Assembly: GCA_903938365.1 (NCBI GenBank)
Contig: CAJACZ010000120.1
Coordinates: forward strand, 1-34,047
Origin: an uncultured Pseudomonadota bacterium
Lineage (GTDB): Bacteria > Pseudomonadota > Gammaproteobacteria > Steroidobacterales > Steroidobacteraceae
Length of the DNA stretch: 34,047 nt
Direction of reading: 5' to 3'
Part shown: piece after piece, positions 15,776 to 24,916 of the stretch
Layout: each line of letters starts with the position of its first letter
Position numbering within the stretch: the stretch's first letter is position 1
The notes under the pieces: generated by a model
Told to the model about the DNA's origin: nothing
Seen by the model: the letters and a program-made list of their open reading frames with translations, nothing else
Databases searched by the model: none
Made by a program: the position numbers and the translations under genes

Positions 15776-17310
15776 CACGGCAGGCGCCGCGCAAGGCGTT
15801 CGAGGTGGAGCATGTCCTGCACGGGCGCATAGCCGTCGAGATTGGCCGCCACCACGTCGAAGTCGGGGCGCTGCCACAGCATGAGCCCGGGCGGATGATC
15901 CCGTTCGTAGCGTGCGATGGCCGCATACAACGCCTGTCGCCTGCCGAGGTCGGACTCGACCATGGCCGCGTGCAGCTGCCGGGTCAGCACGGGATCGCAG
16001 TGGAAGGGCTGGCGTGAAGGACTGCTCTTGAGGCACGAGCGATGCCGGTAGTCGTTCAGCGGATCCGTGCCCCGCGTGTTCCAGCTGAACAGGTCCACGT
16101 CGAGCTTGCCGGAGAAGATGTCCTGCATCTGGCGCGCGGGCGGCCGTCCGCGGATCTCGACGTCGATGCCGATCTTCTTGAGGTCGGACGCGATCTGCTG
16201 GTAGTAGAGCGTGTCCCCCACCACCTCGCCGGTGGTCACCATCATGGTGAGCGCGAAACCCTCGGGGTAGCCCGCCTCGGCCATCAGGCGCCGCGCCGCC
16301 GCCGGGTCATGGGGCAGCGGGGCGAGTGCCGGGTCGTAGCCGAAGGCGCCGGGGAAACTCAGCTGGCTCGCCGGACCGGTGGCGCCTCCGAGCACGTACC
16401 GCGTCAGCAGCGCCCGATCCACCGCGAGCGTCATCGCCCGCCGGACGCGCGGATCCTTCAGCGGCGTCGCGGCCCTGCGCTCGGTGCGGAACGCGAGCAG
16501 GTCGACCTGCGGCGTGAGCCGCGCCACCACCCTGCCCCCTGCCCGCGCGACCGCCGCCGTGGTGTCCGGCGAGACCACCATCGCCATGTCGACCGCGCCG
16601 GACAGGAAGGCCTGCACGCGCGCCGTCGCATCCGGGATCATCAGCAGTTCGAGCCGGGCCGCAGCGGGCCTGCGCCAGGCCTGGGTATTCGCCTCCAGCA
16701 CCAGCCGCCCTTCCTCGCGCCCGGCCAGCACGAACGGCCCCGAGCCCAGCGCGTTGCGGGCACCCGCCGGCAGCTTCAGGGTGCGCCAGTGGGCGGGCGC
16801 GGGGATCCGCCAGATGCTCGCGTGCAGCGGCAGCAGGGGATCGGGCTCGCTGAGCCGGATCCGCGCGGTCAGTGCGTCGACCTGCTCGACCGACTCGATC
16901 TGTGCGAGCGTGCTGCCGATGGTCTCGCCACGGCCACGCAAGGTGGCCATGTGGCGCGCCGACTCGACCAGCGCCTCAGCCGTGAAAGGCTCGCCGTTGC
17001 TGAAGCGGACGCCCGGTCTGAGCCTGAACAGCCACTCGGTCGGGCTCTCCTGCTCCCAGGACAGCGCCAGTGCCGGTACCACCTGACCACTGGCATCCAT
17101 GCTGGTGACGGTGTCGAAGACCGCCTGTAGGGCCAGCGTCGAGGGAATGGTGATGCCCTGGTAAGGGTTGCCGATGGCCGGCGGAATCACCGGGACGGCG
17201 ATGCGGATCGGGGTGTCCCGCCCGACCGGCGGCTTCTCGGTACACGCCGAGGTCACGCCCAGCAGCAGGAGCGTCACGGCCGCCAGGGTGAGCCGCGGGC
17301 GCGGGTTCAC
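15775..17310 (-). CDS. Family 5 extracellular solute-binding protein, probable lipoprotein
   Basis: 511 residues. A short signal peptide ends VTSA/C23, a lipobox-like site, so the protein is probably lipid-anchored rather than free in the periplasm. The SBP family 5 fold follows, including LALSWEQESPTEWLFRLRPG and FSNGEPFTAEALVESARHM, with DPLNDYRHRSCLKS late in the protein. It captures the transported solute, a peptide or another oligopeptide-sized compound. It is coupled by 1- or 4-nt overlaps to the monooxygenase before it and the permease after it. The ligand is unknown. Confidence 0.9.
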   Translation of the reverse strand: MNPRPRLTLAAVTLLLLGVTSACTEKPPVGRDTPIRIAVPVIPPAIGNPYQGITIPSTLALQAVFDTVTSMDASGQVVPALALSWEQESPTEWLFRLRPGVRFSNGEPFTAEALVESARHMATLRGRGETIGSTLAQIESVEQVDALTARIRLSEPDPLLPLHASIWRIPAPAHWRTLKLPAGARNALGSGPFVLAGREEGRLVLEANTQAWRRPAAARLELLMIPDATARVQAFLSGAVDMAMVVSPDTTAAVARAGGRVVARLTPQVDLLAFRTERRAATPLKDPRVRRAMTLAVDRALLTRYVLGGATGPASQLSFPGAFGYDPALAPLPHDPAAARRLMAEAGYPEGFALTMMVTTGEVVGDTLYYQQIASDLKKIGIDVEIRGRPPARQMQDIFSGKLDVDLFSWNTRGTDPLNDYRHRSCLKSSPSRQPFHCDPVLTRQLHAAMVESDLGRRQALYAAIARYERDHPPGLMLWQRPDFDVVAANLDGYAPVQDMLHLERLARRLP

Positions 17311-18950
17311 ACACGCGCACCACGGATCGTATCGACCAGGCCTGCGGCGTCGGCGGGCACCTGATCGCCGCGCCAGGCCACGTGGCCGTCGGGCCGCACC
17401 AGCACGAGTCGTTTTTCGTAGAGCGCGGCGGCCGGCGCATCGCGGACGTCGCTGACTCCGATCGGCAGGCCGACCGCGGCAGCCGCCGCAACCAGCCGCG
17501 CGTCGTCGGCCTGCGGCTCACCGAAGCGCAGCAGCACGAAATCGCCGCCCACGAGGTCCAGCATCGAGCGGCCATCCGGCAGCCAGGCATGGGGCGCGCG
17601 CATGCCGGGCCAGCTCGACGGGACCACCTGGCAGGGATCGTCGGGCGGTTCGGGCGTGCCGTCGCCGACGATGACGGGCGAATCGACGTAGCGGTAGCCG
17701 AGGTGCGTGCCGGCGCTGTTGAACTGCCGCGCCAGCCACTTGATCTTGCGCGCGAGCAGGCTGCGCGCCGCGTCGCCTGCCGGTCCGGGCGCGTCGATGT
17801 CCGCCGGCGTCTCGTCCATGACCATGTCGATCTTGTCGGAGTTGGTCGCGGAGATCAGGCTGTTGCGCACGGCCACCGGCTTGCGTTCGATTTCGTAAGT
17901 GTCGAGCAGCGCCGAGCCGCCCCAGCCCCGCAGCACCGCGTCGAGCTTCCAGGCGAGGTCACAGGCGTCGCCGATGCCGGTGTTCATGCCCACCCCGCCG
18001 GTGGGCGCGAACAGGTGCGCCGCATCGCCCGCGAGGAACACGCGGCCGTCGCGGTATCGGCGCGCCACCGACTGGTGATGGTGCCAGTGCATGGTCTGCA
18101 AGAGCTCGAAGGCGAACGGCTTGCCCATCGCGCGATGCAGGATCGCCTCGGCGTCCAGGTTCTCGGTCGATCGGGTCGGATCCAGCAAGTAGTACTGGTA
18201 GTTCCACAGCTCGACGCCATCGATCGCCGTGAACACGCCGAAACTGTCCGGCGTGAACACGAAGTAGAGGTTCGCCATGCCGAGCCCGTGCGCGGGCAGG
18301 AAGTCCCTGCTGCGGAAGAAGAAGCTGACGTTGCCGCGCATCTTGCCGCGGCCGTTCCTGCGGATCCCGAGCTGCCGGCGGATGCCGCCGGTGCCCCCGT
18401 CGCAGCCGACGAGATAGCCTGCGCGGACCTGCTCCTCGCGCCCCGTGGCCACCTCGACGAGCCGCGCGATCACGTGATCGTCGAACTGCTGGAAATCCTC
18501 GAAGCGCCAGCCGTGGCGCATGTCCAGACCGGGCAGCGTGCGCGCCTTGTCCAGCAGCACCGGCTCGAGCGCCTGCTGGCCGATCTGCGTCTTGGAATAA
18601 GGCGACCAGTTCAGTTCGCGATGCCGCGCCAGCGCAGCCGGATCCCGCGTCCGCCCCTCGTCGATCGAAGGGGAGCGGAACCGGTGCAGCTCGGTGCCCG
18701 CGAGCCGGGTCGTGAAAATGATGTAGTAGGGGTGCGCGTTCGGGACGGCGGCGGCGAAGATCGGCTCGTCGAGGCCCCAGCGCCGGTACAGCTCCATGGA
18801 ACGTGCGCCGAGCAGCGTCGCCTTGGGGTGCGCACCGGGCCCGGTTCTCTCCTCGACGAGCAGCGCGCGCTGGCCGCGCAACGCCAGGTCGATGCCCAGG
18901 CTCAGGCCCACCGGGCCACCGCCCGCGATCAGAACCGGGGTCTCGATCAT
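17307..18950 (-). CDS. FAD-dependent class A monooxygenase (PheA/TfdB type)
   Basis: 547 residues. The N-terminal FAD dinucleotide motif is IAGGGPVGLSLG (8-19). The DG motif appears as VGCDGGTGGIRRQLG, and the GD motif as FLAGDAAHLFAPTGGVGMNTG. A C-terminal thioredoxin-like domain (about 430-547) is typical of the phenol/chlorophenol hydroxylase branch. It hydroxylates an aromatic or heteroaromatic ring using NAD(P)H and O2 in the cytoplasm. Its position between the amidohydrolase and the binding protein, with 4-nt overlaps on both sides, argues that the imported compound carries a ring to be oxidised (inference). Confidence 0.9.
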   Translation of the reverse strand: MIETPVLIAGGGPVGLSLGIDLALRGQRALLVEERTGPGAHPKATLLGARSMELYRRWGLDEPIFAAAVPNAHPYYIIFTTRLAGTELHRFRSPSIDEGRTRDPAALARHRELNWSPYSKTQIGQQALEPVLLDKARTLPGLDMRHGWRFEDFQQFDDHVIARLVEVATGREEQVRAGYLVGCDGGTGGIRRQLGIRRNGRGKMRGNVSFFFRSRDFLPAHGLGMANLYFVFTPDSFGVFTAIDGVELWNYQYYLLDPTRSTENLDAEAILHRAMGKPFAFELLQTMHWHHHQSVARRYRDGRVFLAGDAAHLFAPTGGVGMNTGIGDACDLAWKLDAVLRGWGGSALLDTYEIERKPVAVRNSLISATNSDKIDMVMDETPADIDAPGPAGDAARSLLARKIKWLARQFNSAGTHLGYRYVDSPVIVGDGTPEPPDDPCQVVPSSWPGMRAPHAWLPDGRSMLDLVGGDFVLLRFGEPQADDARLVAAAAAVGLPIGVSDVRDAPAAALYEKRLVLVRPDGHVAWRGDQVPADAAGLVDTIRGARV

Positions 18951-20314
18951 CGACTTCGCCTCTTCTCGTTGACGGGAATGCCGAGTGCGCCCAGGTCGAT
19001 CCGGCGACCGCCCTTGAAGACCGCCTCGATCGCCTGGTACGCCGCCACGTCGCGGGACGGATCCGCCTTCAGCAGCACCATGTCGGCCAGCTTGCCGGGC
19101 TCGATCGAACCCAGCTCACCCTCGCGGCGCAGGTAGCGTGCGCCGTTCAAGGTAGCGATGCGCAGCAGGTCCGGCAACGGGATTCCCGCCTGCGCCAGCA
19201 ATTCGAGCTCCATGTGCACCGAAGCGCCCAGCGTGCGGTCAGTACCCAGCGCGAGCGGCACTCCCGCTTCATGCAGCCGCTTCACGGTGCGCGCGAGATG
19301 GGGATTCATCACCTTGAACTGCGCGGACATGCCACTGGCGATGTAGCGCTGCCGCTCCTCGTTGCGGAGAAAGGCCAGCTCCGCAGGATCGACGGTGGCG
19401 CGGAACAGCGGCGCATCGAGGAACCCGGGCTCGTCGGCCACCCGGGCGATGTGACCGAACACGGCCAGCGTGGTCGACACCGGGATACGGCGCTCGGCGA
19501 GCGCCTGCGCGAACGCCGGCGTCACCGCCGCGCGTACGGGATGCGCGAAGGAATCGATGCCGGCCTCCAGCGTCGCCAGCGAGTCCCACTCCGTGGTCGT
19601 GTGGACGGTGGTAGGGATGCCGCGGGCGTGCGCGAGCGCGATGACGCCCTTCAGGTTGTCCTGCGACAGTACTCCGGCGGCAGGCGTGCCGAAGGTGCCC
19701 AGGCGGTCGTAGAGGATCTTCTGCAGGTCGGGCTGGCGATCGAAATGCGCTTCGAGCCGCGCCCGGTCCGCCTCGAGGCTCGAGACCTTGATCGAGAACG
19801 CGTTGTCGCCGTAGCCCTGTGGCGCGGTGATGTTCGCGCCCGTCGCAAAGATGCGCGGCGCGAGCAGGGTTCCCGCGCGCTCCTCGGCGCGCAGCCCGAA
19901 AATGAAATCCGCGTTGTTGCCCGAGTCGAACACCGAGGTGACGCCGCAGTACAGGTAGGCCTGCAGTGTCCGCAGGGCCAGTGCGCGATCGACGCTCGTG
20001 CCCGGCACGCCGGGCCGCGCGACGCGGCCACCCTGCACGTGCACATGCGTGTCGATCAACCCGGGGATCAGGAAGCGCCCCGCGCCCTCGACTACGCTCG
20101 CGCCGGCGGGCACGGGCGCTCCGCCGGGCTGCACCGCCACCACGCGCTCGCCCGAGATCCACACCGACACGCCGGGCCTGGGCGCCGATCCCGTGCCGTC
20201 CAGCAGCGTGACGTCGCGGATGACGAGTTGCGGGCTTTCCCCGGCAGCCGCGAGACCCGCCGACAGGAGCAGCGCTCCTGCCAGCAGGCAGCCTCGGAGG
20301 GAACGGGTGCTCAA
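18947..20314 (-). CDS. Exported amidohydrolase (imidazolonepropionase/prolidase-like)
   Basis: 455 residues from TTG 20314, which overlaps the TonB receptor stop as TTGA; no ATG gives an equally complete signal peptide. Residues 1-25 form a signal peptide ending LAAAG. The metal site begins with DTHVHV (His90, His92). Further ligands fit His in TTVHTTTEWDS, His in SFAHPV and Asp in LALGTDRTLG. Such enzymes cleave amide, peptide or ring C-N bonds and act here in the periplasm. It probably trims the compound brought in by the TonB receptor before ABC import (inference). Confidence 0.87.
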   Translation of the reverse strand: MSTRSLRGCLLAGALLLSAGLAAAGESPQLVIRDVTLLDGTGSAPRPGVSVWISGERVVAVQPGGAPVPAGASVVEGAGRFLIPGLIDTHVHVQGGRVARPGVPGTSVDRALALRTLQAYLYCGVTSVFDSGNNADFIFGLRAEERAGTLLAPRIFATGANITAPQGYGDNAFSIKVSSLEADRARLEAHFDRQPDLQKILYDRLGTFGTPAAGVLSQDNLKGVIALAHARGIPTTVHTTTEWDSLATLEAGIDSFAHPVRAAVTPAFAQALAERRIPVSTTLAVFGHIARVADEPGFLDAPLFRATVDPAELAFLRNEERQRYIASGMSAQFKVMNPHLARTVKRLHEAGVPLALGTDRTLGASVHMELELLAQAGIPLPDLLRIATLNGARYLRREGELGSIEPGKLADMVLLKADPSRDVAAYQAIEAVFKGGRRIDLGALGIPVNEKRRSR

Positions 20315-22785
20315 AACTCGAGAGAGATGCGGACGCCCGCCGTACGCAAGCGCGGCAGCACCGCGAACACGGTCGGCTGCGAGACAGCCGTGGGACCCAC
20401 GCGGAAATTCGACGCGGAACCGCGCACTGCGGAGACCCAGTTGTCCTCGTCGAACACGTTTTCGGCATACACTTCGACGCGCAGACCATCGCGCTCGAGG
20501 CCGGCGCGCAGGTTCACGCGGGTCTTGTCTTCGAGCCAGCTCTGGTTGATCTCGTCGACATAGATCCGGCCGGTGTAGTTCGCCTCGCCGCGCGTGTACC
20601 ACTCCCAGTCGTTCCCGCCGAGACTGATATCGTCGCGGTACGTGGTGCTGAAACTCGCCTGGATACCGGGGAAGCCCACCGGCGTCTTGCCCGTGGCGTC
20701 CGTCTGGCCGGTGGGCGCCAGGGTGAGCGGCGTGAAGATCCGGCCGTATCGTGCGTGCACCCAGTCGAACTTGAGCGACATGTCGAGATTCGACGTGAGC
20801 CGTGCATCGACCGCGGCCTCGAGACCGTAGATCTCGGCTTCGGCGGGGATCACCGCGGGTGCGAACGCCCCGGGCAGCCCCGGTCCGCACACGTTGCCCG
20901 GACACGGCGTGTTCACGGTGTTCTTGAGGTTCTGCCAGTCCATGTAATACACGGCAGCGGCATAGCGCAGGCTGCCGAAAGACTGCTTCAGGCCGACTTC
21001 GTAGCTGTCTACGGTCTCGACCGGAACGTCGAAGGCATAGCCCGGGATCGCGGCGATGATCGTCTGCAGCGCCGGCGAGAGCAGCGTGAAGTTCGAGTTG
21101 GTGGTGCCGCGCGTGGCGCCCCGCGACCAGGAGCCGTAGAGCGTCGTGTCTTCCGAGGGCTTGTAGGTGGCGATGACGCGGGGCAGGAATTCCTCGTAGG
21201 TCGAGGACGTCTGGGTGGAGAGGCCGAAGGAGGTGGTCGCCTTGTCGACCTGGTACCGCCCCTCGAAATCGAGCGCGAACTGGTCGGTCACGTCGAACCG
21301 GATGCCGAAGAAGCCCGAGTAGTACTCCACTTCGCCCTGGCCACTGTAGGTGGCGGGTTCGGTGTAACTCACGCGGTTGGTGGCGTCGAGCACCGAGATC
21401 AGCGCACCGGTGCCACTCGGGCCGCCCACGGAACGCTGCTTGAAGTAGTTCGCGCCGACCAGGCCGCTGAGCCTGCCCCGCGGTCCCGAACTCAGGCGGA
21501 CGTCGAAGCTCTCGTCGGTAAGGATGTTGGTGGACACGACGTACTGGTTGCCGTTGTCATCGGTGCTGGCCTGCGCGGTGGTGGCCTCGCTGCGGCTCCT
21601 GGAGACCGTGACATCCAGCGTGGCGCCCCCCTGGAAGTCGTATCCGGCCTCGAGCGAACTGCGCGTGAACCGGCCGGCGAGCCCGGCCTCGGTGAGACGA
21701 GGCGTTTCACCGATGAACGGCAAGCCGTTGCGGACCAGTGGATTGTTCCGGTTGTCGTTCAATACATCGATCACGATGTTCGGGTTGTTCGACTTCGCGA
21801 AAGCCGGCGGCACCAGCGAGGTGGCGGCGCTCGCCGCACCCGGAGCGAGCTGGTCCGGCTTGGGGATGGAGCCGCAGAAGAAGAACGCGGTGCCGGTCCG
21901 ACAGCGTCCGGGCGCATCGAGCAGCTCCGGCCGGTTCGGGTTCAGGTTGGCCGTGCCGTTGCGCGAATCGCTCAGCGCGACCTCGCTGTGACGCAGGCGG
22001 ACCCGCACTTCATCGCTGGGCTTCCAGAGCACCTGGGCATTGAGGACCTCGGTGCTCTCGCGGCCCAGCTCACCCCCGTCGGTGGCGGTGAAATGGGCGC
22101 CCTTCTCGTTCGCGGCGCCGCTGATGCGGAAACTCAGCGTCTCGGAGATCGGTCCTTCGACGCTGGCGGCGAAATTCCGCGTGCCGCGCGTTTCGACGCC
22201 GCCCGAAATACGCGCGCGCAGCTCGTTCGAGGGCTCGCGGGTGATGAAATTGATCGCGCCGGAGAACGTGCTGCGGCCGAACAGCGCGCTCTGCGGACCC
22301 TTGATCACCTCGACGCGCTGGATGTCGTCGAAGGTCAGCGACTGGGCGCCCCCGAAGAGATACATCCCGTCGACGAAGATGCCTCCGAGCTGCTCGAGGG
22401 GATCGTTGCGGGGGATGGTCATGCCGCGGAAGCGCAGCGCCGGGGTGACGCGCGAGGAACTGAAGGTCACCTGCGGGGTGTAGAAGAACCCGGGCGCGAC
22501 CTGCGCGAGATCGGTGATGTCGCGCAGGTTCGCATTGGCGATTTCCTCGGCGCCGATCGAGGTGATCGACAGGGGAGCATCGTAGAGGCTCTCCTCACGC
22601 CGGCGGGCGGTGACCACGACATCCTCGAGCAGGAGCTCCGTCGCGGGCGCCGCGACAGTCGCGGCGGCTGGCGCACCCTGCGCAAACGCGGGGCCGCCCA
22701 GGGCACCCAGTGCCAGCGCGAGGGCGCTGGCGGCCGGGATCCCGGGTCGGGATCCACGGGCCGTGAACCGATCTGCAGTCGACAT
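20311..22785 (-). CDS. TonB-dependent outer-membrane receptor
   Basis: 824 residues. Signal peptide (about 1-36, ending AFAQ). A TonB box-like EDVVVTARR segment follows, then the plug with VIKGPQSALFGRSTFSGAINF. The rest is a long beta-barrel ending SLEF with the terminal Phe that BamA recognises. The start ATG 22785 has a good Shine-Dalgarno, AAGGGG, 8 nt upstream. It imports a scarce or large substrate across the outer membrane using TonB energy. It is the first gene of the central operon, so its leader is the likely control point. Nothing in the plug identifies the ligand. Confidence 0.95.
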   Translation of the reverse strand: MSTADRFTARGSRPGIPAASALALALGALGGPAFAQGAPAAATVAAPATELLLEDVVVTARRREESLYDAPLSITSIGAEEIANANLRDITDLAQVAPGFFYTPQVTFSSSRVTPALRFRGMTIPRNDPLEQLGGIFVDGMYLFGGAQSLTFDDIQRVEVIKGPQSALFGRSTFSGAINFITREPSNELRARISGGVETRGTRNFAASVEGPISETLSFRISGAANEKGAHFTATDGGELGRESTEVLNAQVLWKPSDEVRVRLRHSEVALSDSRNGTANLNPNRPELLDAPGRCRTGTAFFFCGSIPKPDQLAPGAASAATSLVPPAFAKSNNPNIVIDVLNDNRNNPLVRNGLPFIGETPRLTEAGLAGRFTRSSLEAGYDFQGGATLDVTVSRSRSEATTAQASTDDNGNQYVVSTNILTDESFDVRLSSGPRGRLSGLVGANYFKQRSVGGPSGTGALISVLDATNRVSYTEPATYSGQGEVEYYSGFFGIRFDVTDQFALDFEGRYQVDKATTSFGLSTQTSSTYEEFLPRVIATYKPSEDTTLYGSWSRGATRGTTNSNFTLLSPALQTIIAAIPGYAFDVPVETVDSYEVGLKQSFGSLRYAAAVYYMDWQNLKNTVNTPCPGNVCGPGLPGAFAPAVIPAEAEIYGLEAAVDARLTSNLDMSLKFDWVHARYGRIFTPLTLAPTGQTDATGKTPVGFPGIQASFSTTYRDDISLGGNDWEWYTRGEANYTGRIYVDEINQSWLEDKTRVNLRAGLERDGLRVEVYAENVFDEDNWVSAVRGSASNFRVGPTAVSQPTVFAVLPRLRTAGVRISLEF

Positions 22786-22793
22786 TTTTTATT

Positions 22794-22799
22794 CCCCTT
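22794..22799 (-). promoter_or_regulatory. Ribosome binding site of the TonB receptor
   Basis: AAGGGG on the minus strand, 8 nt before ATG 22785 with an A-rich spacer. It is one of the few strong Shine-Dalgarno sites in the window and marks the head of the operon. Confidence 0.75.
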
Positions 22800-22905
22800 G
22801 TGGCCGGGTGGTCTTCGGATCTGCGCGGCCGTGCTCCCGGACCTTGCAGGAGCATGCAGGTCGAATATCCCAGAAACGGAGGCCCGTTGAACTGCAGGGC
22901 AGAAC

Positions 22906-22936
22906 TACCAGCTATGCCGTTTCGGCATGGCTGGTA
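22906..22936 (-). promoter_or_regulatory. 31-bp inverted repeat, operator or terminator
   Basis: Two 14-bp arms with a single mismatch, which could pair as G-U in RNA on one strand, flank a 3-nt loop (left arm TACCAGCTATGCCG). It starts 18 bases after the ilvA stop. No U-run follows, which argues against a classical intrinsic terminator. The alternative is a binding site for a dimeric regulator of the TonB operon. Confidence 0.55.
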
Positions 22937-22953
22937 CGCGGCAGGTCATACCC

Positions 22954-24474
<1,521 letters not shown>

Positions 24475-24504
24475 GGCGGGGCGCTGTGCGGGGCGCGGGA
24501 CGAC

Positions 24505-24813
24505 TCAGCCGTCCGGCGTGGCCTTGACGGTCTCTCGGGCAAAGGCGCCATAAACGCGGCTGACGAACGCGTCGCGTTCGGCCTTGGCGCGCGCGACCTC
24601 TTCCGGCGCTGGCGTGTACTGCTCGATCAGTTCAGGGGTGACGACGCCCTTCTGCGCCAGCAGCGTTTCGACGACACGCATGCGCTCGCGCTGCACCCAC
24701 AGTTCCGCGCCGAGTTCGAGCGTGACCGCGATGAGGTTGTCGATCGCCGGATTATCGAAGAACGCAGGCTCGGGCGCAGGGGCCGGAGGCGTGTAAGTGC
24801 GGGTGTCTGTCAT
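24505..24813 (-). CDS. Small hypothetical protein
   Basis: 102 residues from ATG 24813. After a Pro-rich N-terminus there is a mostly helical body: IDNLIAVTLELGAELWVQ, then RMRVVETLLAQKGVVTPELI, then a charged C-terminal helix. I do not recognise a named family. The pattern of a helix pair plus the LLAQKGV-x-TPE turn looks like an uncharacterised family of short proteobacterial proteins. No signal peptide or membrane segment. It precedes ilvA by 30 nt and may share its transcript. A -10-like TATGCT lies 9 nt before the ATG, with no Shine-Dalgarno. Confidence 0.65.
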   Translation of the reverse strand: MTDTRTYTPPAPAPEPAFFDNPAIDNLIAVTLELGAELWVQRERMRVVETLLAQKGVVTPELIEQYTPAPEEVARAKAERDAFVSRVYGAFARETVKATPDG

Positions 24814-24916
24814 GGTGGACCGAGCATAGCGGAGTGGGAGACCGGAGGTATACCCTCCGCGCCGGGCGACGCCCCGAAGGACTCCTGTGGTTGCGCGCTT
24901 GCGCGGTTGCGGCAGC

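Larger units (their letters stand above)
22786..22953 (-). other. Leader and promoter region of the central operon
   Basis: 168 gene-free bases between ilvA and the TonB receptor. Going toward the receptor, it holds a long hairpin (22906-22936), a weak promoter candidate (TTCAAC, 16 nt, GATATT), a TGCTCC/GGAGCA inverted repeat (22832-22854), and the Shine-Dalgarno. No riboswitch consensus was recognised. Confidence 0.5.

Noticed and set aside
10464-20314. Hydantoin pathway (racemase, hydantoinase, carbamoylase)
   Set aside because: The fold types match loosely, but the amidohydrolase is exported and imidazolonepropionase-like rather than hydantoinase-like, and hydantoin racemases use two Cys.
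20755-22890. A 711-codon open frame opposite the TonB receptor
   Set aside because: No domain or signal peptide, and the opposite strand encodes a full receptor. Long antisense frames are expected at this GC content.
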